Assembly: GCA_050729835.1 (NCBI GenBank)
Contig: JBOHLS010000057.1
Location: 1 to 6,144, forward strand
Direction: 5' to 3'
DNA from: REEB95 sp050729835
Lineage (GTDB): Bacteria > Pseudomonadota > Alphaproteobacteria > ATCC43930 > CGMCC-115725
DNA: 6,144 bases
Each line of letters starts with the position of its first letter. Positions within the stretch are counted from its first letter, which is position 1. Positions 1-4,415 of this stretch are shown piece after piece. Position numbers and translations under genes: made by a program. The notes beneath the pieces were generated by a model. The model was not told the origin of the DNA. It was given only the letters and a program-made list of their open reading frames with translations, and ran no database searches.

Positions 1-112
1 CAACCACTTCACAATCAGAGACCGAGCTCAGCGCCGCACCCCGGCGCCACGGATCAGCATGGCCTCCGTTCACGAAACCGCCGCGCCCGTCGAAATCCCG
101 CCGTCGTCATGA

Positions 113-265
113 ATAGATGCGGCTAGCGGCTCGAACCAAGCGCTTCGCGACCTGACGATTCTTGCCCCTGCTTGTCGCATTCGAATCCCCGAGCCGACGA
201 GGTCGGAAACGGGTCGCTGTGTCCTCGCTGTCAATCGGCCACTGCCCGTCCGACGCACCGTATGA
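113..265 (+). pseudogene. Possible decayed 3' end of a gene with tail RPLPVRRTV
   Basis: This frame has no stop from 113 to the TGA at 263-265 but no usable start codon. Its last residues, NRPLPVRRTV, are nearly the same as the end of the decayed frame closing at 1732 (IRPLPVRRTA). The DNA match is perfect for 26 bp and looser for about 15 bp before that. Two copies ending at a stop codon in the same frame are more easily explained by duplicated or paralogous gene ends than by chance. I cannot name the family, and the call depends mainly on this shared tail. Confidence 0.3.
235..260 (+). repeat. Direct repeat, left copy, flanking the RES-Xre module
   Basis: This 26-bp segment starts TCGGCCACTGCC and ends GACGCACCG, and is identical to 1702-1727. 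Similarity continues upstream in weaker form (about 12 of 16 positions) and briefly downstream (both have TGAC at the stop codon). The two copies enclose the toxin-antitoxin genes. It may be the trace of a duplication, a recombination scar or an att-like core; there is no integrase in the window to favour the last. Confidence 0.7.
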
Positions 266-279
266 CCCAAAAATTCCGG

Positions 280-308
280 TTGTGCTATGTCTAGATTTGG
301 ACTATATT
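280..308 (+). promoter_or_regulatory. Candidate sigma-70 promoter of the antitoxin-toxin operon
   Basis: A TTGTGC hexamer (280-285) is followed after exactly 17 bp by TATATT (303-308). The start of transcription would fall near 315, just upstream of the AGGAC ribosome site at 323-327 and the ATG at 332. The layout explains the short leader and would place the ATG at 287 upstream of the transcript. Prediction by eye only. Confidence 0.5.
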
Positions 309-319
309 CTGATTTGGAC
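294..319 (+). promoter_or_regulatory. Candidate operator: two direct copies of GATTTGGAC around the -10 box
   Basis: GATTTGGAC occurs at 294-302 and again at 311-319, with start-to-start spacing of 17 bp. The copies flank the putative -10 hexamer at 303-308. Antitoxins of this class carry an HTH domain and commonly repress their own operon, so a repeated word occluding the -10 box and the start of transcription is a natural binding site. The repeat is seen directly; the operator role is inferred. Confidence 0.45.
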
Positions 320-331
320 AATAGGACGCTA

Positions 332-850
332 ATGCCCACTCGACCCATAATCGAGCCAACTCCCGGCCTACAGCGCCTCGACGCAAACCGCTTCGATCCA
401 ACGAACCGGCGGCGCCTCAGTGCGCCGGCCCTGCGGACCTTTTTGGCGATCGCAGATCTCTGGGAACTGTCGGAAGAGCAGCGCCGCCTGATCCTCGGCT
501 ATCCCTCCCGCTCGACTTACCATAATTGGTGCCGTCAGGCCCGCGCCCACGGAAGCTTCACCCTCGACGTTGATGTGCTCACCAGAATTTCGACTGTATT
601 CGGTATCCATCAGGCGCTTGAGATTCTTTTCCCGGACGAGAGCGCCGGTGTTGCATGGCTCTGCGGGCCGCACAACGCATTGATCTTTGGGGGACAGGCG
701 CCGATCGACCTCGTCACCAGCGGGTCGCAAGATGCGCTTCTAACGGTGCGGCGCTTCCTCGATGGCGCACGTGGCGGCCTCTATATGCCGCCCAACACCA
801 TCGACAGGGATTTCCAGCCCTACGAGGATTCTGAGATCGTCTTCCGATGA
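332..850 (+). CDS. Xre/MbcA/ParS-type antitoxin of a RES toxin
   Basis: The protein (172 aa from this start) is the antitoxin half of a RES-Xre type II toxin-antitoxin pair. It should bind and block the adjacent RES enzyme and repress the operon. Residues about 33-93 form the HTH-like Xre region (TFLAIADLWELSEEQRRLIL onward, with SRSTYHNW as probable recognition segment). Residues about 100-150 match the MbcA/ParS/Xre toxin-binding domain, including FGGQAPIDLV and the helix DALLTVRRFLDG. I chose ATG 332 because AGGAC lies five bases upstream and the promoter-like boxes place transcription start near 315. ATG 287 is in frame and would add 15 residues but has no ribosome site and lies between the promoter elements. 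The stop overlaps the toxin start in ATGA, indicating translational coupling. The family call is strong; the start is less certain. Confidence 0.88.
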   Translation: MPTRPIIEPTPGLQRLDANRFDPTNRRRLSAPALRTFLAIADLWELSEEQRRLILGYPSRSTYHNWCRQARAHGSFTLDVDVLTRISTVFGIHQALEILFPDESAGVAWLCGPHNALIFGGQAPIDLVTSGSQDALLTVRRFLDGARGGLYMPPNTIDRDFQPYEDSEIVFR

Positions 851-1524
851 CCGACGTTTTCACGCCGGCGCCACGTCCCTCCCATCGCCTGATTCCTTCG
901 CGCTTTCCTCCTATCGGCCTCTTCGACACGGTGGCTACGGCCGCCGATTTGGCCGCCGTGATGGAACTCGTCGGTTGGACCAACGACCGCCTCGTCACTG
1001 AACGCATCGCGCGCCTACCACAAGAGGAATGGGTCTACGGGATTCCGAACTCCAGCATCGTGATGGCGGCCTTTCTGCACGTCTCGCCGATGGGGATGCG
1101 CTTCAATAGTCCAGAACTCGGCGCCTGGTATGCCGCCGGCGACATCAGCGCCGCTATTACAGAAGTCGGACATCACCTGCGACGGGAGACTGTGGCACGA
1201 GCTGCAGAGACGACTCGCCGTACCTATCGGGCCTATACCACCACGCTACTTGGCAAGTATCTCAACATCACAGGCCGTCAGGCCGAGCACACCGATATCT
1301 ATGCGCCTGATCGCTACGACGCCTCGCAGCCCTTTGGCGAAAACATTCGCGCCACCAACGGCACTGGCATCCTCTATAGCAGCCTTCGTCGCCGTGGCGG
1401 CATTGGTATTGTCGCGTACCGCCCGCGCAACATCACCGATATCTTACAGACCGATCACTACGAGATTGCCGTCTCTACTGCCGACCGTCGAATCGAAATT
1501 CACAGGCTGAGCGCCGAGCAATGA
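847..1524 (+). CDS. RES-domain toxin, probable NAD+-consuming enzyme
   Basis: This 225-residue protein is the toxin of the pair. Characterised RES toxins act in the cytoplasm, degrading or phosphorolysing NAD+ or, in ParT-like members, ADP-ribosylating targets; which reaction applies here cannot be read from sequence. Family-type residues are visible: HRLIPSRF near the N-terminus (R14, R19), GMRFN (R85), AWYAA (Y95), the conserved glutamate in AAITEVGHH (E106), and ILYSSLR (S178/S179). The spacing of R85, Y95 and E106 fits the usual RES active-site order. The length is typical of the longer RES proteins found with Xre partners. Its ATG overlaps the antitoxin stop (ATGA at 847-850), and its own TGA overlaps the ATG of another frame at 1521. 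All three RES-type residues are retained, so the toxin is probably intact and held in check by the antitoxin. Confidence 0.9.
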   Translation: MTDVFTPAPRPSHRLIPSRFPPIGLFDTVATAADLAAVMELVGWTNDRLVTERIARLPQEEWVYGIPNSSIVMAAFLHVSPMGMRFNSPELGAWYAAGDISAAITEVGHHLRRETVARAAETTRRTYRAYTTTLLGKYLNITGRQAEHTDIYAPDRYDASQPFGENIRATNGTGILYSSLRRRGGIGIVAYRPRNITDILQTDHYEIAVSTADRRIEIHRLSAEQ

Positions 1525-1732
1525 TCGAAACCAAACGTTACAGGCGGCCTGGTTCGTTGGCCGAAGTGGCATCCATCGTTAAGGCCGGAACGTAGCTGTT
1601 TGACATGGCTTCATCACCTGGGCCGCTACCCGCAACAAGAAACGCCTCGAACTGTCGCGCTTCCTCGCCGAACTCGTCGCGCCCACCAGCCCCACTGACA
1701 TTCGGCCACTGCCCGTCCGACGCACCGCTTGA
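1521..1732 (+). pseudogene. Broken third gene of the toxin-antitoxin operon
   Basis: An ATG at 1521 overlaps the RES stop (ATGA), the same coupling used between antitoxin and toxin. It opens a frame beginning MIETKRYRRPGSLAEVASIV that stops at TAG 1593-1595 after 24 codons. The same frame continues past that stop as LFDMA. Coding character then moves to another frame reading FITWAATRNKKRLELSRF, then LAELVAPTSPTDIRPLPV, then RRTA, and ending at TGA 1730-1732. The simplest reading is a small gene of about 70 codons inactivated by one nonsense mutation and one frameshift near 1605-1612. A functional 24-residue peptide is the alternative. I do not recognise the family. The last nine codons correspond to those ending at 265 upstream of the operon. 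Confidence 0.5.
1702..1727 (+). repeat. Direct repeat, right copy, flanking the RES-Xre module
   Basis: Identical over 26 bp to 235-260. Here it forms the 3' end of the broken frame 1521-1732, reading RPLPVRRT just before the stop. The distance between copies is 1467 bp, enclosing promoter, antitoxin, toxin and most of the decayed third gene. Confidence 0.7.
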
Positions 1733-1911
1733 CTGCGCCGCTCCAAACCGTCGCCGCTCAATCGGATTCAGGTGCAGCGATATGGCGATGGGCGGCTTGC
1801 GTAACCGTGATGACACGCTACGTGTATCTCACCGGGTTGACTAATCGAGGCGAACAATAAAGCGCGTTTAAGCTTCGCCGCCGCTATCGATGCCGCGCCC
1901 GGCGCCGACCA

Positions 1912-2047
1912 TTGGGACAGACTTTGTTTTCGCCGAGCGTCTTCCCAATCAATTCACGAAGTCGCCCTTGGGACAAACTTTCTACCAAGCGCGATGCGGG
2001 ACATCCAGGAAGATCAAACACTTCTAGATACAATAGGGACAAACTAT
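1912..2047 (+). repeat. Three spaced copies of GGGACARACT
   Basis: The copies are TTGGGACAGACTTTG (1912-1926), TTGGGACAAACTTTC (1968-1982) and ATAGGGACAAACTAT (2033-2047), spaced 56 and 65 bp apart. The insertion sequence duplicated the ACTATCTT overlapping the third copy. Repeated terminal words of this kind occur at the ends of some IS elements, notably in the IS21 family, so this may be the relic of an element end. That origin is an inference; the repetition is seen. Confidence 0.55.
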
Positions 2048-2050
2048 CTT
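2043..2050. repeat. Left target-site duplication of the IS (ACTATCTT)
   Basis: ACTATCTT directly abuts the left terminal inverted repeat and recurs exactly at 2762-2769 next to the right one. An 8-bp duplication is the size expected for IS1595-family transposition. Confidence 0.93.
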
Positions 2051-2067
2051 GGGGCTGTCCTAGATAA
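2051..2067 (+). repeat. Left terminal inverted repeat of the IS
   Basis: GGGGCTGTCCTAGATAA, perfectly complementary to 2745-2761. Its inner part also forms one arm of a subterminal palindrome (2059-2082). Confidence 0.95.
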
Positions 2068-2082
2068 CGAGCGTTATCTAGG
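2059..2082. repeat. Perfect 11-bp palindrome at the left end of the IS
   Basis: CCTAGATAACG (2059-2069) and CGTTATCTAGG (2072-2082) are exact complements separated by AG. The palindrome overlaps the inner terminal repeat and lies just before the transposase start at 2091. It could be a transposase binding site, or could form an mRNA hairpin if outside promoters read into the IS; hairpins near IS ends often limit such transposase expression. There is no matching palindrome at the right end. Confidence 0.75.
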
Positions 2083-2090
2083 GTGGCTGG

Positions 2091-2742
2091 ATGTCGCTAA
2101 GGCGTTGTCGGCTCAGCAGAAAGCAGCAATTGCGGCTGGTCGAACTGTTCGTGGCGGAGGTGACAGCTCGAACGGCGGCGGATTTGATCGGGATGCACCG
2201 GAACAGCGCCGCGCTGTTCTATCACAAGCTGCGTGAGCTGATTGCCGACAAGATCGCCGAAGTCGATCCCGAGTTCGGTGCCTTCGAAGTCGACGAAAGC
2301 TATTTTGGCGGCATTCGCAAGGGCCGGCGAGGACGCGGGGCGCCAGGCAAGGTGCTGGTGTTCGGCATTCTCAAGCGCGGCGCGCAGGGTGCATGCACTT
2401 CCGGTGGCTGACGCCAGCGGTCCGACTCTGCTGACGGCGCTACAGACCAAGGTTTTAGCGGATTCCGTGGTCTATACCGATAGCTGGGTGAACTACAACA
2501 TTCTCGATGTTGCCGGGTTCAAGCATCATCGCGTCAACCACGCCAAGACCTTCGTGACCAAGAACGGTCATCACATCAATGGCATCGAAAACCTCTGGAG
2601 CCAGGCCAAGCGCGTGCTGCGCAAATACAACGGCGTCCCGCGCAAAAACTTCTATCTCTTTCTCAAAGAATGAGAGTTCCGCTTCAATTACGGAACCTCC
2701 AAACAGCAACTGGCCCGGCTGCGAAAATGGGCTAACCTCTGA
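2091..2742 (+). pseudogene. IS1595-family transposase, inactivated by frameshift and stop
   Basis: The 5' part reads MSLRRCRLSRKQQLRLVELF onward, with the usual N-terminal helical DNA-binding region and the first catalytic aspartate in FEVDESYFGG (D68). Near 2370-2390, after VLVFGILKRG, the frame shifts by one base (extra base or loss of two). The sequence then continues as RVHALPVADASGPTLL with the second aspartate in VVYTDSWVNY, and then HHINGIENLWSQAKRVLRKY, the third catalytic region of this family. A TGA at 2671-2673 interrupts the family motif FLKE-C-E-(F/W)RFN where cysteine is usual. The frame then runs to a second TGA at 2740-2742. With both lesions no full transposase can be made unless the shift is recoded, for which I see no slippery run. 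The family call is confident. Confidence 0.92.
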
Positions 2743-2744
2743 CC

Positions 2745-2761
2745 TTATCTAGGACAGCCCC
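2745..2761 (-). repeat. Right terminal inverted repeat of the IS
   Basis: TTATCTAGGACAGCCCC, exact complement of 2051-2067, ending three bases after the ancestral transposase stop codon. Confidence 0.95.
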
Positions 2762-2769
2762 ACTATCTT
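2762..2769. repeat. Right target-site duplication of the IS (ACTATCTT)
   Basis: Identical to 2043-2050 and directly adjacent to the right inverted repeat. Together they define the insertion point exactly. Confidence 0.93.
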
Positions 2770-2770
2770 T

Positions 2771-2950
2771 TTATCGGTCATCGGCGACGGAGAAGGCTAC
2801 CGGCCAGCCACCGTGCTCCTCGATTACGTCATCAATTTTCGTCATAAGACGGAGCGTCTCGACTACAGCAGAGGCAATTCGTTGATAATGGATAGGCGCG
2901 AAGCAATCCAGGGCCCTGAATCGCTTCGGCGCTCGCGCGTGAGTGACGCA
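2771..2950 (-). pseudogene. Possible 3' fragment of an unidentified gene
   Basis: On the minus strand a frame ends at TAA (2771-2773) and reads RIASAVVETLRLMTKIDD followed by VIEEHGGWPVAFSVADDR at its C-terminus. The amphipathic helix and the EEHGGWP segment look like genuine protein. Further upstream the frame runs into the REP-like repeat around 2958, where the translation becomes low-complexity, so a full gene is not present. The only internal ATG gives a 24-residue product. It is probably a truncated remnant lying at the boundary between the accessory and backbone halves. I cannot assign a family; chance openness of a GC-rich strand remains possible. Confidence 0.3.
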
Positions 2951-2957
2951 GCAATCG

Positions 2958-3070
2958 CCCCTCACCCCGACCCTCTCCCCGCTTGCGCGGGGCGCGAGAG
3001 CAAGGTGGCGATACGCCCGCCAATTTTTCTTACCCTCGCCCCCGTCAGGGGGAGAGGGCAGGGTGAGGGG
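2958..3070. repeat. REP-like inverted repeat with two inner hairpins
   Basis: An outer arm of CCCCTCACCCC then GACCCTCTCCCC (2958-2980) is complementary, with an indel and a mismatch, to GGGGAGAGGGC then AGGGTGAGGGG (3049-3070). Inside, CCCCGC-TTGC-GCGGGG forms a hairpin at 2977-2992. At 3033-3058 an 11-bp stem with one mismatch closes a GTCA loop. Related words recur in the three spacers downstream. Palindromes of this type are dispersed between genes in many alphaproteobacteria and can stabilise or end transcripts. Confidence 0.75.
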
Positions 3071-3228
3071 GCCGGCACGACACGCTGAATCGAAATTCAT
3101 CGTCTTTCGCCCGCGCCTATGGGCCGCCGCCATCACGCAAAATTCATTCGGCGCGGCCGCGCATGTTCGCGTAAATTGCGCGCCGTCCCGCCGGGTGGGC
3201 CGGCTGTAGCGCAAGGGTTTTTCGTTCC

Positions 3229-3696
3229 ATGTCGCTGTCGTTGACGGACGCCGTTCGGCGTCGCGGCCGCGCCTGTGCGCTCGCGTTCGGCCTGGCGCTA
3301 TTCGCCTTCCTGGCCGGCACGCCAGCCTTCGCGGCCACGCTCACCGTCACCATCACCGGCGTGCACAGCGGCAAAGGCGACGTCTATGTTGCGCTCTTCG
3401 CCACGCCCGAACACTTCCCCGACGGCGACTATTCGCTGCGCCATCTCGAGGTCAAGGCGTCAACCGCGCCGATCGTCGTCAGCTTCGACCACATTCCGCC
3501 CGGCACCTACGCCGTCGGCTGCTATCACGACGAGGACAAGCTCGGCCATTTCAAGACCAACTGGCTCGGCTATCCGCTCGACGGCTATGCTCTGTCCAAC
3601 GGCATCCGCGCCGTGGTCTCGCGGCCGACCTTCGCCCAGGCGTCGTTCCCGGTCGGCGATCCCGCGACCTCCGTCACCCTCAACGTGCGGTATTAG
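3229..3696 (+). CDS. Secreted DUF2141 family protein
   Basis: The 155-residue product begins with a clear Sec signal peptide: a basic N-region (RRRGR, residues 10-14), a hydrophobic core (about 17-30) and an AFA-A cleavage site after residue 35. The mature protein is a compact beta-rich domain matching DUF2141. It has GTYAVGCYHDEDKLGHFKTN (residues 92-111), the GYALSN turn (119-124), PTFAQASF (133-140) and a final strand VTLNVRY. The biochemical role of this family is unknown; location should be periplasmic or extracellular. A purine-rich AAGGG at 3213-3217 lies eleven bases before the ATG, a loose ribosome site. The gene stands alone between two REP-like repeats, so it is probably transcribed separately. 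The acidic HDED segment could bind metal, but that is conjecture. Confidence 0.88.
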   Translation: MSLSLTDAVRRRGRACALAFGLALFAFLAGTPAFAATLTVTITGVHSGKGDVYVALFATPEHFPDGDYSLRHLEVKASTAPIVVSFDHIPPGTYAVGCYHDEDKLGHFKTNWLGYPLDGYALSNGIRAVVSRPTFAQASFPVGDPATSVTLNVRY

Positions 3697-3727
3697 CGGA
3701 CTCTTCCTTCGCTCCGCTTTTTCTTCT

Positions 3728-3763
3728 CCCTCGCCCCGCTTGCGGGGAGAGGGCAGGGTGAGG
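3728..3763 (+). repeat. REP-like hairpin after the DUF2141 gene
   Basis: CCCTCGCCCCGC (3728-3739) pairs with GCGGGGAGAGGG (3742-3753) with one mismatch and a two-base loop. It is followed by CAGGGTGAGGGG, the tail seen in the other copies. It starts 32 bases after the DUF2141 stop and may protect or terminate that transcript, though it lacks a T run. Confidence 0.65.
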
Positions 3764-3863
3764 GGTGCCCATTGCCGCCCGCGACGAATGGCCGGCTTTC
3801 CGGTTATAGAAGAGGCCGAGATTTCCGCGCGGGGGTGCGCGGCATCAACCCAGGGAGTAGTCG

Positions 3864-4136
3864 ATGCAAGACACGGTGATGATGATGGACCAGGCGATCG
3901 CGTCGCTGCCGGTGTTCACCGGCCTGGTCGTGCTGTGGGCGGGCTGCGCCATCGGCAACGGTTTTATCGCCCACCGCCTCGGGCACAGCGTCACGCTCTG
4001 GGTGATCCTGTCGCTGATCCCCATCCTCAACTACTTCTTCTACATCTTCGTTATCTACGCCACCGTGCTCGGCATCATCAAACGCCTCAACCTCCTGACC
4101 GAGCGCCTCGCCGCCACCGCCAGCCAGACGACGTGA
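3864..4136 (+). CDS. Small two-helix inner-membrane protein, function unknown
   Basis: The 90-residue protein has two hydrophobic segments: about 15-36 (LPVFTGLVVLWAGCAIGNGF) and about 45-71 (LWVILSLIPILNYFFYIFVI onward). A polar turn (AHRLGHS) joins them, and a short amphipathic basic C-terminus, KRLNLLTERLAATASQTT, follows. Two helices with a basic tail suggest that both ends are cytoplasmic. AGGGAG (3852-3857) sits six bases before the ATG, a strong ribosome site that supports this start. I do not recognise a named family; the length and LSLIPILNYFFYIF motif recall small conserved hypothetical membrane proteins. It lies between REP-like repeats with no overlapping neighbour, so no operon partner suggests a role. 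Confidence 0.8.
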   Translation: MQDTVMMMDQAIASLPVFTGLVVLWAGCAIGNGFIAHRLGHSVTLWVILSLIPILNYFFYIFVIYATVLGIIKRLNLLTERLAATASQTT

Positions 4137-4204
4137 TCGCGCCATGCATTTCCCCCTTACTCGGCTCGGCGTAAGGCTCGGCTGCGCTCGCCAACGCCTC
4201 GCAA

Positions 4205-4293
4205 CTCTCTCCCCCTCAACGGGGGCGAGGGAAGAACTGAAACGCAGCGGTCCGGTCGCTATTCTCTTTTTCTTCCCTCTCCCCCATTTGGGG
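4205..4293. repeat. REP-like words in the spacer before gor
   Basis: CTCTCTCCCCC (4205-4215) is nearly complementary to GGGGGCGAGGG (4221-4231) around a five-base loop. A second unit, CCCTCTCCCCC (4275-4285), leads into a small perfect hairpin CCCCA-TT-TGGGG (4282-4293). These belong to the same repeat group as the copies near 2958, 3728 and 5898. Confidence 0.6.
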
Positions 4294-4297
4294 AAGT

Positions 4298-4367
4298 TTG
4301 CCGCCATGCCAAGCGTCCTCCGGACGCTTGGCTCGAACATGCCGGGGGCATGTTCGACCGGCGGCAA
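4298..4367. repeat. Twin perfect hairpins closed by an outer stem (three-way junction)
   Basis: TTGCCGCC (4298-4305) pairs exactly with GGCGGCAA (4360-4367). Between them lie two back-to-back perfect hairpins. The first is CCAAGCGTCC (4309-4318) with GGACGCTTGG (4322-4331) and loop TCC. The second is TCGAACATGCC (4333-4343) with GGCATGTTCGA (4347-4357) and loop GGG. Only one base separates the two inner hairpins. The whole could fold as a three-way junction in RNA or a cruciform in DNA. It ends 48 bases before gor. It may be part of a larger repeat element or a folded leader. Confidence 0.75.
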
Positions 4368-4415
4368 GGGGGCCCGCACGATGACGGCCGGTATGGGATC
4401 GGCTAGCATCGCTCG

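Larger units (their letters stand above)
1..286. other. Upstream region without an assignable intact gene
   Basis: I recognise no complete gene here. On the plus strand one frame is open from the window edge to a TGA at 110-112, and the same frame is open again from 113 to a TGA at 263-265, ending NRPLPVRRTV. Neither stretch has a convincing start codon and ribosome site, so they could be 3' ends of decayed genes. The last ten codons match the tail of the broken frame at 1521-1732, which argues that this stretch once encoded protein. The minus strand is also open over much of the interval, but the reading is low-complexity and has no recognisable motif. The last bases (280-286) belong to the promoter of the antitoxin gene. 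Confidence 0.4.
1733..2050. other. Gene-poor stretch with GGGACARACT repeats
   Basis: No supportable gene lies between the decayed third TA gene and the insertion sequence. Open frames here are short, lack a good start and show no motif. Composition is more AT-rich from about 1920 on than in the right half of the window. The main content is a thrice-repeated word, GGGACARACT. A small palindrome, ACACG-CTA-CGTGT, sits at 1813-1825. I see no rho-independent terminator with a T run after the TA operon. Confidence 0.5.
2051..2761 (+). mobile_element. IS1595-family insertion sequence (IS1016-like), 711 bp
   Basis: Both ends carry a perfect 17-bp inverted repeat, GGGGCTGTCCTAGATAA (2051-2067) and its complement (2745-2761), immediately bordered by the 8-bp direct repeat ACTATCTT. 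Size, termini beginning GGGG, duplication length and a single transposase gene of the ISXO2/IS1016 kind without an N-terminal zinc ribbon all agree with IS1595. The element is structurally complete but its transposase is disrupted, so it could move only with a transposase supplied by another copy. Removing the IS and one copy of the duplication restores a continuous sequence GGGACAAACTATCTTTTTA. The intact duplication suggests that the flanks have not rearranged since insertion. Confidence 0.95.
2743..3228. other. Spacer between the IS and the DUF2141 gene
   Basis: Apart from the right end of the IS, a possible minus-strand gene remnant (to about 2950) and a REP-like inverted repeat (2958-3070), I see no gene. 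The stretch 3072-3228 is GC-rich leader sequence before the DUF2141 start; no clear -35/-10 pair is visible. Confidence 0.5.

Noticed and set aside
287..331. Longer antitoxin start at ATG 287
   Set aside because: No ribosome site, lies between the putative -35 and -10 boxes, while ATG 332 has AGGAC at good spacing.
1538..1816. Minus-strand frame opposite the third TA gene
   Set aside because: No ribosome site or motif. The plus strand has the ATGA coupling and more protein-like sequence, though the plus copy is broken.
1912..2047. CRISPR-like array
   Set aside because: Only three short imperfect words of about 12-15 bp with long spacers; no 25-35 bp repeats or cas genes.
2370..2390. Programmed frameshift in the transposase
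   Set aside because: No A/T slippery run at the shift, and a separate in-frame stop at 2671 also disables the gene, so decay is simpler.
3275..4174. 299-residue plus-strand frame across DUF2141 and the membrane protein
   Set aside because: The translation is Ser/Arg/Pro-rich low complexity, crosses a REP-like repeat and shadows a clear signal-peptide protein.
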